The position numbers were made by a program, and so were the translations under genes. A stretch of DNA of 50,459 nucleotides from Terriglobia bacterium. Lineage in GTDB: Bacteria; Acidobacteriota; Terriglobia; Bryobacterales; Bryobacteraceae. The notes under the pieces were generated by a model that saw nothing but the letters and a program-made list of their open reading frames with translations, searched no databases and was not told the DNA's origin. Below are positions 34,072 through 43,137 of this stretch, piece after piece (position 1 is the first letter of the stretch; the number at the start of each line of letters is the position of its first letter). Where the stretch lies: contig RGPS01000015.1 in the NCBI GenBank assembly GCA_010084195.1, positions 1 through 50,459 on the forward strand, read 5' to 3'.

Positions 34072-36355
34072 GCTGTTGCAGCAGCGCTGACGCCTGTCGG
34101 GATACTGCGGCGTCGCGGGCTTTGGCCGCCTCGCGGAGGTGTTCTTCCGCCCCGGTGCGATCACCCGCCGCCGCCAGTACAACGCCCAGGCGAAGATGCG
34201 TTCGGCTGGCTTCGGGCTTCAGTTCCAGGGTCCGTCGATAGGCCGCCACAGCTTGCGGAATTTGACGCTTCTGCTCGAAGATGCCGCCCAGTAATTCATG
34301 CGCGTCGGCGAACCCCGGCTGCGCCCTCACGGCTGCCTCACCCCGCGCCTGCGCTTCATCAAAACGTCCCGCCCGCGCCAGGGCCAGACCATAGTCGAAC
34401 AAATGCGGTGCCGAGTCGGGGCGCAATTTCACGGCCCGCTCGAAGTGGAACATCGCTTCCTCGATCTGCCCTTTCTGGGACAGCACCCGGCCCGCCAGAT
34501 CCCACGCATCCTCATCATAGGGATCGGTCTTGAGCGCGACCGTCAAAGCCGTCATAGCCCCGTCCAGGTCGCCGACTACGAGGAGGGCCTCGGCCAGGCG
34601 TCGCGATTTTTCCGGCAGGCTGGGGTCCAGGCCGATGGCCTTACGAATCTTCTCCACCCCGGCTCCGGCACGTCCTGCGGCCACGTCGAGAATTCCGTAT
34701 CGAAACCACGCTTCCGGATCGACAGGTGCCAGCTTGAGAGCCTTCTCCAGCGCAGCGGCAGCCGCAGCCCCCTTGCCGGATTCCTGGAGCGCCGTCGCCA
34801 GGGAACGCAGGGCGCGCACCGAGTCGGGCTGGAGCTGCAGCGCCTGTTCATAGGCCCGCACCGCCTCGGCATGTTTCCCCACGCCCTCCCAGGCATCACC
34901 CAACAATACATAGAACTCCGGATTTCGAGGCTTCTGTTCCGCTACCTCACGGGCCAGTTGTGGGAGCCCCGCGTCCACGTTGTTCTGCAACCCAACCTGC
35001 GCCACTCCCAGATAGAGCGCATTTTCTCCCGTGGCGGGGAAGGGCAGGGGATAGTAAGGCACCACCTCCCCCCGATAGTGGTCGGTCGAGGGCGGCGGAA
35101 GTTTCGCGAGCAGGTCTCCGGAAGGCGGTCGGGCCGTGATCCGGTGTTCGGTCATGGTCAGTTCCGGGATATCCTCGGCGCGGCGTTTGGGCATGTGACA
35201 CGCCACGCAGTCCTGTCCTGCCGGGTGTTTCCCGCTCCGCACCAGCGTGGCGAGCGGTGGGATTTCACCCTGCCGGACGTTATGACACTGGTTGCAGACC
35301 TTCGCGTAATGAGCGGTAGCGGCAGCTCCTCGCGGCACCCGGTGGGGATCGTGACAGGTCTGACACGTCATCTTTCCGGCGCTTTCGGTGAAACACCGGG
35401 ACTTGCGCAGCCGGTAGACGGAACTTACCGTTTCAAATTTCTCGTCGTGACCGGTGCCCGGAGCATGGTCGAACGACAGCATGAAGTCCGCCAGCGGTTC
35501 CCCCGGTTTATAAGAGAACGGACCACGGTCGAAACGGACCACCGTAGCAGGAATGCGCGTGCTGCTGGTTTCAAGGTGGCATTGCATGCACACCTCCATC
35601 GCTCGCTCCGGGCTGAGCCGCCCCGGATTCACAATGCTCTCCCGGATCGACGCTGGTCGGGCACCTGGCGTCGAAACCGTCTGGATGTGAGCCGCGCCGG
35701 GCCCGTGACACCTCTGGCAGTCGATCCCCTCCGGCAACTCACCCGTAAAGACGGGGTCACTGTCGGGCAGTTCGTTCGCCTTTGGAATCTGCGGGATTCC
35801 GTTATGGCAAAACATACACTTGTAGGAAATGAAACGGCGCGTCCGGGGGTGATCCGTATCCGACCCCGGCGCCATACCCCATGTCCCGTTCGGGCCCGGC
35901 CCCGGGTACCAGCCGAGCGGCAACTCAATCAGCGTTCCTGCCGCAGTTCGGTGCAGGTAGGAGCGGGCGTGATTGCCGGAGCCCATCACATAATCGATCC
36001 GGGACTCCTCAACGTTCGTTTCCTTACCGCCAAAACCGACCTGGCTCCGACGCTGGAAGTACTCGCCACCTCGCACAACCATAGAAAACGTGGTGCCCGA
36101 TACCTGGTGTGTGAACTGGTTCCGCCTGGTGAAATCCTCAGCGACCCTGTCTGGAGTTAGCTTGGCCGGCGTCAGCTTATAGAAGGATCTGCCCATCCCG
36201 GTCTTGCTGTAGTCGTCTGCGATCTGCCTGTGGCAGGTGGCGCATTGCCGGGCGTCGACATAGCCGTTCTGGGCGAACGCCACCAGGCCCCATAGCCCTG
36301 CTGCCAGCAGCCGTAGGCTGGAACCGGGGTGGCACTTCCGGGGAGCGAGAGACAT
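34061..36355 (-). CDS. Heptahaem cytochrome with C-terminal TPR domain
   Basis: A 764-residue exported protein with a signal peptide (LRLLAAGLWGLVAFAQ). Residues about 35-400 carry seven CxxCH motifs: CATCH, CMFCH, CQRCH, CMQCH, CQTCH, CNQCH and CVACH. HGPGAAH and CHDPHR are typical of the doubled-CxxCH fold. Residues about 450-764 contain at least eight TPRs, for example AVRAYEQALQLQPDSVRALRS and MFHFERAVKLRPDS. The haem part should transfer electrons, and the TPRs assemble it with partners in the periplasm. It shares haem layout with the cytochrome at 28556, where a TPR protein is encoded separately next door. Confidence 0.92.
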   Translation of the reverse strand: MSLAPRKCHPGSSLRLLAAGLWGLVAFAQNGYVDARQCATCHRQIADDYSKTGMGRSFYKLTPAKLTPDRVAEDFTRRNQFTHQVSGTTFSMVVRGGEYFQRRSQVGFGGKETNVEESRIDYVMGSGNHARSYLHRTAAGTLIELPLGWYPGPGPNGTWGMAPGSDTDHPRTRRFISYKCMFCHNGIPQIPKANELPDSDPVFTGELPEGIDCQRCHGPGAAHIQTVSTPGARPASIRESIVNPGRLSPERAMEVCMQCHLETSSTRIPATVVRFDRGPFSYKPGEPLADFMLSFDHAPGTGHDEKFETVSSVYRLRKSRCFTESAGKMTCQTCHDPHRVPRGAAATAHYAKVCNQCHNVRQGEIPPLATLVRSGKHPAGQDCVACHMPKRRAEDIPELTMTEHRITARPPSGDLLAKLPPPSTDHYRGEVVPYYPLPFPATGENALYLGVAQVGLQNNVDAGLPQLAREVAEQKPRNPEFYVLLGDAWEGVGKHAEAVRAYEQALQLQPDSVRALRSLATALQESGKGAAAAAALEKALKLAPVDPEAWFRYGILDVAAGRAGAGVEKIRKAIGLDPSLPEKSRRLAEALLVVGDLDGAMTALTVALKTDPYDEDAWDLAGRVLSQKGQIEEAMFHFERAVKLRPDSAPHLFDYGLALARAGRFDEAQARGEAAVRAQPGFADAHELLGGIFEQKRQIPQAVAAYRRTLELKPEASRTHLRLGVVLAAAGDRTGAEEHLREAAKARDAAVSRQASALLQQLKP

Positions 36356-36697
36356 GCCTCCCCACTATATCGCCAGCCCGGCGTATCCGGGCCTGCCATC
36401 CATTTCTTTAGCCCCTCCGTTCCAATTCCATTTTTGGTAGCCACCCCTGGCCGGGGATGGCGGTTGAGTACCAAAAAACAGCTGGGCTGTTAGCTAACCT
36501 CCAATTTATCAAGGGCTTCCGGTCTATGCGGTGCTACCGGATCCCATACCGCGAAATTTCGCATTTTCATATAGCAGGGAGAGTGGTTTTATGCGCTTAA
36601 AATCGCCACTGAAAGTGCTCTAAGTCATTGATGTGGAGTCTCTAAGGTGATACGTTTGAATGGTCTATCTCGCTTTATGCGCGATAACGGGAGGTTT
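36356..36697. promoter_or_regulatory. 342-bp regulatory region before the Oar-like receptor
   Basis: It lies between the divergent cytochrome-TPR and receptor genes and is A/T-richer than its surroundings. A perfect 12-bp palindrome, GCGAAATTTCGC (36551-36562), is a candidate operator. GGGAGG lies three bases before the ATG at 36698. Short upstream starts at 36647 and 36677 only lengthen the signal peptide. No convincing -35/-10 pair could be fixed by eye. Confidence 0.4.
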
Positions 36698-39600
36698 ATG
36701 AATCGATTTACTACAGGGCTACGAGTTGCCCTGCTAACACTATTTACGGCGTTCGCACTGTTTGCGCAACGCGATCTTGCAACTCTTACCGGCACCGTCA
36801 CGGATGCCTCAGGCGGCGTGGTCGCCAATGCGAAAGTGACCGTGACCGAAACCGCCACCGGGCAGGTGTATGAGCTGATTACGAGCAACGGCGGAGACTT
36901 CACCCGTCCGGCGCTCAAGCCCGCACTCTACAACGTCACCGTGACAGCACCCGGCTTCAAGAAAGCCGAGCAGAAAGACATTTTGCTCCGCGCCGGCGAA
37001 CGTACGGGCGTCAGTATCGCCCTGACCATCGGCGACATCGGCCAGACTGTGGAAGTCAGCGCCTCCGCGCCCCTTCTCCAGACGGAAAGCACCCAGGTTG
37101 GCGCCGCGATTGATGCAAAGCAGCTAACCGACGTACCCTTGGGTGGCAATCGGACCTTCACCTATCTCGCCCGGCTTTCGCCCGGCGTGGTGCCTGGTGA
37201 ACCCGGCGCACGCGATGGTGCCAACGGCAGCTTCTCCGCCGGCGGCGTTCGCAGCAACGGCCAAAACAACTTCCTGCTCAACGGTGTGGACAACAATGTC
37301 AACACCATCGACTTCCTGAACCAGACGGCCTACGCTGTGGGTCCCTCAGTGGAAGCGATCGGCGAAATGTTTGTGATGACCAACGGCTTCAACGCGGAGT
37401 ACGGCCGTGGAGCCGGTGCCGTGATTAACGTCAATCTCAAATCGGGCACCAATACCGTGCATGGCAGCCTCTTCGAAATTCTCCAGAACCGCAACCTGAA
37501 CGCGAACAGCTGGACGAACAACCGGGTCGGCTCGAAGCGCGGCCCCTTCATCCAGAATCAGTACGGGGCCACCCTCGGCGGCCCGATCCAGAAGAACAAG
37601 CTCTTCCTCTTCGGTGACTATCAGGCCACCCGGACAGCATCTTCTGGTGGTATCGGTGGTCTCGGCTTCCTCAATACGAACGGAACCATTCCCACCGCAG
37701 CCTTTAAGCAGGGCGATTTCGCGACCCTCCTTGGCCAGAACGCAACGTTCCAGGACGCCTCGGGTCAAACCGTTCAGTTTATTAAGGGTCAGATCTTCGA
37801 CCCGGCTACCACTGTCGGCTCCATCACCGCGCCAACTTCACGGACGGCCTTTCCGGCCAACCGCATCCCGGTGAGCCGTTTCGACCCCGCCTTCAACAAG
37901 CTCGTTCAGCTTTTCCCCAATACCAATCGGCCCATCATCACGGGCAACCAGCCAACCGGTAACTACGTCTACAACACGGCTGGCGGGCAGGTAGTCCATC
38001 AGGGTGACGCCCGTGCGGATTACCGCATCAGCGACAAGGACAGCCTCTTCGGCTCGCTGAGCTGGGGTGAGATCCGCAAAACTAACGTGGCCCCCTTCCC
38101 GGGTGCTCTGGATAACAGCGGTTTCAGCGGTGTCGCGGAAGTCAACCTGAACCGCAACGTGCAGCTCAGCTATACGCGTGTCTGGACTCCGACGCTGGTG
38201 ACCGAAACGCGTGGCAGCTTCACGCGGCTCGTCACTTCCCGTGTGGGCGCAAACCCGGACGCCGATCTGTTCAAGGAATTCGGTATCGGCGGTTATAACC
38301 CAACCAGAAATTACCTTGGCAATGGTGGTCTGCCCCTTTTCCAGGCCGCTGGTTACACCAGTTTCGGTGGTGCCAACTGGAGCCCGACGCTGGAGTACAA
38401 CAACGTTTTGAACTTTATCCAAAACGTCGCAATCAGCAAGGGATCCCATGCCATTAAGATGGGCGCCGAATATCGGCAGATCAAATTCCCGTTCTTTCAG
38501 GTTCCTTCCCCGCACGGAGTCGTGAACTACAGTTCGAACCAGACCGCCTTCCCGTCCGCTGCCCGATCTTCACTGGGACCAACTGTTGCGGCCAGCACGG
38601 GCGATTCGATCGCGTCCGCCCTGCTCGGCCAGATTGACAACGCTTCAATCTCGACCACCAACTTCATTTCTTCCCAGAAGGTCGCCTGGGCTGGATATTT
38701 CCAGGATGACTGGAAGGTCAATCGTAAGCTGACGGTGAATATTGGTGTTCGTTATGAACTCTGGTCGCCCATCGGTGAGCGCTTCGGTCGGCAGTCGAAT
38801 TTTGACCTGCAGACCAAGACCCTTTACGTCCCCAAGGGTAAGCAGCAAGACGCTCTTCTGCCCCCGAACTTCGCTGCGGTTTTCCCGGACGTTCGCGTCC
38901 TCCGTGGCACGGTTGATAACTACATGATCCCCTGGGATAAGACCAATGTCGGCCCCCGTATCGGTATCGCCTACCAGGCTGCGCCGAACACTGTGATCCG
39001 GCTGGGTTACGGTATCTTCTACGGTGGTGAGGAAAATCAGGGCGGCAGCCCCAATCGCGGAGAAAGCGTCCCGTTCAATCAGACCACGAATATGGTCCGG
39101 ACCCCGGGCGAGATTTCCCAGTTCTTCGGCATTAACGACGCTAAGTGCCCCGGTTGCGTCTTCATGCCTGGTGGCCTGACCGGCGGTTTCCCGGCCAGTC
39201 CCTTCACCCTGAACGCAAACATTTCCTTCCGCGGTGTTCAGCAGAACTTCCGCAACGGTATGGTGCACAAATGGAACGTCATGGTGCAGCGTGAATTGCC
39301 GGGTCAGTTGGCTCTGGAAATTGGTTATCAGGGAAATCATCAGTCAAAACAGCTGATTCTCACCAACTCCGCCACCTATGCCAACCTCGGAACGCTGGAT
39401 ACGTCAGTCACTGCTGACAGCCTCCGCTGGATCAACAAGGCCTGCGCTACCTGCCAGTCGGTTTCGACGGGACTCTCTATGACCCAGTCGAACGGCTACG
39501 GTAACTATGCGGCAGGCTCTGCCAAGCTGGAAAAGAAGTACTCCCATGGCCTCCAGATCCTGACGGCCTACACGTGGTCGCATGCTCTTGCGAACGCGGG

Positions 39601-40252
39601 AACTCCCCTCAGTGGTTCGGCGAATATCGGCTTCCCCGATCCGACCAACTGGAAGTCCGGTTACTCCAGCGCGTCATGGGATATCCGCCACAGCTACACC
39701 AACGCCTTCAACTATGACCTGCCCTTCGGTAAGGGTCAGAAGTTTGGGGCCACCATGCCGCGCGCCCTCGACACCATCGTCGGTGGCTGGCACGTCAATG
39801 GCTTGCTCACCCTCCGCACCGGTGTAGCCTACGGTCTCTCGGGCAACTGCCAGGGCGTCTGGGGCCGCTGCGTTCCGGACGTTGTCCCCGGTATCAGGCC
39901 GAATGCGGCTCCTGCCGGTGGTCGCACGCCGGGTCAATGGTTTGACATCGCTGCCTTCAAGATTGCCGCTCCGCTAACGGGTGGTAACCTTGGCCTGCAG
40001 GCCATGACAGGCCCCCCGACCAGGACGCTCGATCTCTCCCTGTTCAAGGACGTCAACGTCACGGAGCGCTGGAAGGTTCAGTTCCGCGCCGAGTCCTTCA
40101 ACCTGGCGAATACCCCCGTCTTCAACATCCCGACCAGCCAGAACGTGGCCGACAGTCGCGCTCTCGGCGGCAACGGAAACTTCGGGCAGATCGTCTCCAC
40201 CCAGGTCAGCACGGAACGCAGAGTGCAGTTCTCACTCCGTCTTTCGTTCTAA
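36698..40252 (+). CDS. Oar-like TonB-dependent receptor
   Basis: An outer-membrane receptor of 1184 residues, counted from the ATG at 36698, where the signal peptide LRVALLTLFTAFALFAQ begins. Domains in order are: a carboxypeptidase-regulatory-like beta sandwich (about 28-110, LTGTVTDASGGVVANAKVTV); a plug (about 120-230, GGVRSNGQNNFLLNGVDNN); and a long barrel ending in VQFSLRLSF, a typical beta signal. WAGYFQDDWKVNRKLTVNIG near residue 660 marks the half that also occurs in the chimeric ORF at 26733. No TonB box is obvious. This family is greatly expanded in Acidobacteriota and takes up oligosaccharides or peptides; the substrate is unknown. A strong terminator follows. Confidence 0.93.
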   Translation: MNRFTTGLRVALLTLFTAFALFAQRDLATLTGTVTDASGGVVANAKVTVTETATGQVYELITSNGGDFTRPALKPALYNVTVTAPGFKKAEQKDILLRAGERTGVSIALTIGDIGQTVEVSASAPLLQTESTQVGAAIDAKQLTDVPLGGNRTFTYLARLSPGVVPGEPGARDGANGSFSAGGVRSNGQNNFLLNGVDNNVNTIDFLNQTAYAVGPSVEAIGEMFVMTNGFNAEYGRGAGAVINVNLKSGTNTVHGSLFEILQNRNLNANSWTNNRVGSKRGPFIQNQYGATLGGPIQKNKLFLFGDYQATRTASSGGIGGLGFLNTNGTIPTAAFKQGDFATLLGQNATFQDASGQTVQFIKGQIFDPATTVGSITAPTSRTAFPANRIPVSRFDPAFNKLVQLFPNTNRPIITGNQPTGNYVYNTAGGQVVHQGDARADYRISDKDSLFGSLSWGEIRKTNVAPFPGALDNSGFSGVAEVNLNRNVQLSYTRVWTPTLVTETRGSFTRLVTSRVGANPDADLFKEFGIGGYNPTRNYLGNGGLPLFQAAGYTSFGGANWSPTLEYNNVLNFIQNVAISKGSHAIKMGAEYRQIKFPFFQVPSPHGVVNYSSNQTAFPSAARSSLGPTVAASTGDSIASALLGQIDNASISTTNFISSQKVAWAGYFQDDWKVNRKLTVNIGVRYELWSPIGERFGRQSNFDLQTKTLYVPKGKQQDALLPPNFAAVFPDVRVLRGTVDNYMIPWDKTNVGPRIGIAYQAAPNTVIRLGYGIFYGGEENQGGSPNRGESVPFNQTTNMVRTPGEISQFFGINDAKCPGCVFMPGGLTGGFPASPFTLNANISFRGVQQNFRNGMVHKWNVMVQRELPGQLALEIGYQGNHQSKQLILTNSATYANLGTLDTSVTADSLRWINKACATCQSVSTGLSMTQSNGYGNYAAGSAKLEKKYSHGLQILTAYTWSHALANAGTPLSGSANIGFPDPTNWKSGYSSASWDIRHSYTNAFNYDLPFGKGQKFGATMPRALDTIVGGWHVNGLLTLRTGVAYGLSGNCQGVWGRCVPDVVPGIRPNAAPAGGRTPGQWFDIAAFKIAAPLTGGNLGLQAMTGPPTRTLDLSLFKDVNVTERWKVQFRAESFNLANTPVFNIPTSQNVADSRALGGNGNFGQIVSTQVSTERRVQFSLRLSF

Positions 40253-40272
40253 ATCAACAACTGCACCAACGC

Positions 40273-40308
40273 AAAAAGGGCGGGCTGCTTCGGCAGCCCG
40301 CCCTTTTT
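40273..40308. terminator. Bidirectional rho-independent terminator
   Basis: GGGCGGGCTGC (40278-40288) and GCAGCCCGCCC (40293-40303) form an 11-bp stem with a TTCG loop. AAAAA precedes it and TTTTT follows, so it can end transcription in both directions. It serves the receptor gene and the convergent TPR gene. Confidence 0.95.
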
Positions 40309-40323
40309 GCCGTTTCTGGCAAC

Positions 40324-41325
40324 TTACTGGGGAGCTTCCCGCGCCGCAGCTTCCAGGGCGACGTGTTTGGCGCGTTCAGCCGCAGCGGCCTCTGGCTTGC
40401 CCAGCCGGTCGTAGACCCGGGCCAGTCGGTAGTGAGTGGCCGCGTCGTTGGGGTTCAGGGCGTTGGCTTTCTCGAATTCGAGCGCCGCTTCGGGGAACTG
40501 CCTGAGGCGGTCCAGGGCGGCGCCCAGTTCGAAATGAACGGTGGCGTCACGGTCATTGATACTGATGGCCTTACGCAGCAGCGTCACAGCAGTTCCGGCT
40601 TCCAGAGCCTGAGCGTTCAGGGCTTTCGCGTGCAGGTAATAGCCGGTAAAGTCATCGGGGTGCGCCTTCTCGAAGGCGGCAAAGAGTTTGGTCACTTCGG
40701 GGAGACTGGACGGTATCTGATCCACAAATTTCCCCAGAAACAGATACGGTTGAGGTATTTCGGGAGCCAGGGCGATGGTTCTGAGAAAGGCTGAGGCTGC
40801 ATCTTCGAAACGGCGCAGACCGTAACAGGCGACACCCAGCGCCAACTGTAACTGTGCGCTGTCCGGAAGCCTGGTGGTGGCAGCGGTCAGGAGGGGAATC
40901 GCCTCCGGGAACTTCCCTTGTTGGAGCAGCGGCTGGGCCGCCTCGAAGTAGAGCGCTTCCGCTCGCTCTCGTGCAACGGTATCCTGAGGGACAAGCTGCG
41001 CGTACTTGGCCTGTGCCTCCGCCGCCCGAAAGGTATCGCCTGCTTCATTGAAGTAAAGAACAAGACTGCTCAGCACAAGAGCGTCTTTCGAACCCAGAGC
41101 CTCGGCCTTCGCCGCCGCTTCATTGGCCAGCCTGAACTCATTCAGCTTCCGGTAAGTTTGGGCCAGGGCGATCCAGACCCGGCCGTTGCCCGGTGCCATT
41201 TTTGCAGCCGCGACCAGTTCTGTTTGAGCGGTCTTCAGGTCATTTCGCTGGAGTGCCATCAACCCGGAGCGAAAGGAATCTTCGAAGGTAGCTGAGGCGG
41301 CGAGCAGGACAAAGGGAAGAAGCAT
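40324..41325 (-). CDS. Exported tetratricopeptide-repeat protein
   Basis: A 333-residue protein with a short signal peptide (MLLPFVLLAASATF) and TPRs along its whole length, for example LKTAQTELVAAAKMAPGNGR, FEDAASAFLRTIALAPEIPQ and FPEAALEFEKANALNPNDAA. It should be a periplasmic scaffold. It converges on the receptor gene and could belong functionally with the TPR and CRTAC1-like genes at 41.5-44.0 kb, which lie on the same strand. Confidence 0.85.
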   Translation of the reverse strand: MLLPFVLLAASATFEDSFRSGLMALQRNDLKTAQTELVAAAKMAPGNGRVWIALAQTYRKLNEFRLANEAAAKAEALGSKDALVLSSLVLYFNEAGDTFRAAEAQAKYAQLVPQDTVARERAEALYFEAAQPLLQQGKFPEAIPLLTAATTRLPDSAQLQLALGVACYGLRRFEDAASAFLRTIALAPEIPQPYLFLGKFVDQIPSSLPEVTKLFAAFEKAHPDDFTGYYLHAKALNAQALEAGTAVTLLRKAISINDRDATVHFELGAALDRLRQFPEAALEFEKANALNPNDAATHYRLARVYDRLGKPEAAAAERAKHVALEAAAREAPQ

Positions 41326-41376
41326 TACAGCGATGAGCCTATTCTACCGAATTATTGTGCGCTCAACAATCGTCGC

Positions 41377-41511
41377 ATGGATGACCTTCGGTTTGAGACC
41401 CATAGAGGCTTCGAGTCTTTGGAAAAGCTTACAGGTGAGCCCCTCCGCCGCGTGGAAGATGTGCTGGATGCGCGGCTGAAACTAATCGAGGCTCGCTTGA
41501 ATGTACGCTAA
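41377..41511 (+). CDS. Possible 44-residue charged small protein
   Basis: An ATG frame of 44 codons fills most of the 192-bp gap between two minus-strand genes. The product is amphipathic and highly charged: MDDLRFETHRGFESLEKL, then EPLRRVEDVLDARLKLIEAR. Codon choice looks normal. No ribosome-binding site is visible and a second frame from 41333 crosses the same bases, so the evidence is composition only. Confidence 0.35.
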   Translation: MDDLRFETHRGFESLEKLTGEPLRRVEDVLDARLKLIEARLNVR

Positions 41512-41517
41512 CCGGCG

Positions 41518-43137
41518 CTACTCTTCCCGAAGCACCACGACGCGATCTGCCGCCACATTCCGAACCACCTGCCGGGCACCACCCGGCCACGTAATCTCCA
41601 CCTCATCCACCTTGGCGGCTCCACCCATGCCAAAGTGCAAACGGAAGTCGCTTTGCGAGAGATATCCGCCCCCGCTGCGAACCTCGGCAGTTTGAACCAG
41701 GGGTCCCGTCGTCAGCCGAACCTTGGTGCCAATCGCACTGCGATTCGCCTTGACTCCCTCCAGCTTCAGAGTGATCCAGTGGCCGCCGGGTTTTGTTGTC
41801 TGGCGGAGCAGCGAAGGGGGTTCACCCTGATTGTTTATCAGGACCTCCAGGGTGCCGTCGTCATCAATATCGGCCAGAGCTAAACCACGGGCCGAGTGCT
41901 TCCCGAGGATACCCGGGCCGGCCCGTTCGGAGATATCCACAAAATGGCCCTTGTCGTTGCGGTAGAGGATGGCGCGTTCGCGATAGTGGATGTCGAGGTT
42001 GAGTTTATCGACTTCGGGGAAGGCGTGGCCGTTGACGAGGAGCAGGTCCAGCCAGCCATCATTATCGAAGTCGAAAAATCCGCAGCCCCAGCCGACGAAG
42101 CGGGTGTTTTGGCCCAGGCCCGCTTCAATCGAAACATCTTCGAACTCCCCTTTACCTCGGTTGCGATACAGAGTTTCCAGCTCATCAGAAAAGTTGGTAC
42201 GGAAGATCGAGGGTCGCCCCTCCCGAAGGTAATCGCCTGCCGCCACCCCCATCCCGGAAAGTGCTTTGCCGCTTTCATCCAGAGCCGCACCGCGCAGCAG
42301 GCCTTCTTCTGAAAACGTCCCGTCGCCATTGTTGATGTAGAGAAGGGAGGGAGTCTGGTCACACGCAACATAGATGTCGGTGAGGCCGTCCCCATCGAAA
42401 TCGGCGGTCAGAACGCCGAGGGCGTAGTTGCCATGCGGTTTGGCGATTCCACTCACCTCGGACACGTCGCGAAAGGCCTTGCCTTCATTGTGGTACAGCA
42501 GGTTGCGATCAAACGGCAGGCCCCGCGGGCCACAATTGACTGCAATCCCCCGGTAGAAGCAGTAAGGGTTCGCGCCGGGCTTAGGCGTCGTATCGAAGCC
42601 GAACTTCAGGTAATTGGCTACGAAGAGGTCAAGTTTCCCGTCGTTGTCATAGTCGAGAAACGCGCACCCCGAGTTGTAGCGGACGCGGTCCTGCGACAGC
42701 CCCAGCTTTTCCCCAACATCCTCAAAGCGCTTCCCCCCCAAGTTGTGGTACAGCGAATTCCGTCCCCAATAAGTGACGAAAAAGTCGGTGTAACCGTCGT
42801 TGTCGTAGTCGCCCGCACAAACACCCTGAGCCCAGCCATCCCGGGTCAGGCCAAGTTCGCCAGTGGTTTCCCGGAAGCGACCACCACCTTCGTTGTGATA
42901 CATGCGGCTGGCCGAGCCGGGGCCGGAAAGCACGAAGGCATCGGGCCTGCCATCGTTGTCGTAGTCGACGAAGGCCACGCCGCTGCCGGTAGTTTCAATA
43001 ATGAATTGTTTGCTGGCGGTGCCGCCGTTCGGGACCGGATGCGTGATGCCGGCTTCGCGGGCCATGTCCTGAAAGCGGGGCAGGGGAGACTGTGCGGCGC
43101 ACCCGAAGGCACACAGGGCGGCGAGCAGGCGTTTCAC
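41518..43137 (-). CDS. CRTAC1-like FG-GAP/ASPIC-UnbV protein
   Basis: A 539-residue exported protein. The signal peptide (MKRLLAALCAFGCAAQ) starts at a GTG that overlaps the upstream TGA (GTGA). FG-GAP/VCBS beta-propeller repeats carry Ca-binding loops DYDNDGRPD, DYDNDGYTD, DYDNDGKLD, DFDGDGLTD, DFDNDGWLD and DIDDDGTLE. An ASPIC/UnbV domain ends it, with IGTKVRLTTG, VRSGGGYLSQSD and VEITWPGGARQ. Such proteins are frequent in Acidobacteriota near TPR and TonB genes. They are thought to work in envelope adhesion or binding; the function is unproven. Confidence 0.92.
   Translation of the reverse strand: MKRLLAALCAFGCAAQSPLPRFQDMAREAGITHPVPNGGTASKQFIIETTGSGVAFVDYDNDGRPDAFVLSGPGSASRMYHNEGGGRFRETTGELGLTRDGWAQGVCAGDYDNDGYTDFFVTYWGRNSLYHNLGGKRFEDVGEKLGLSQDRVRYNSGCAFLDYDNDGKLDLFVANYLKFGFDTTPKPGANPYCFYRGIAVNCGPRGLPFDRNLLYHNEGKAFRDVSEVSGIAKPHGNYALGVLTADFDGDGLTDIYVACDQTPSLLYINNGDGTFSEEGLLRGAALDESGKALSGMGVAAGDYLREGRPSIFRTNFSDELETLYRNRGKGEFEDVSIEAGLGQNTRFVGWGCGFFDFDNDGWLDLLLVNGHAFPEVDKLNLDIHYRERAILYRNDKGHFVDISERAGPGILGKHSARGLALADIDDDGTLEVLINNQGEPPSLLRQTTKPGGHWITLKLEGVKANRSAIGTKVRLTTGPLVQTAEVRSGGGYLSQSDFRLHFGMGGAAKVDEVEITWPGGARQVVRNVAADRVVVLREE

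Noticed and set aside
34298-36160. A 620-codon open frame on the plus strand
   Set aside because: It lies antisense to the heptahaem-TPR gene, and its product is Arg/His-rich without any domain.
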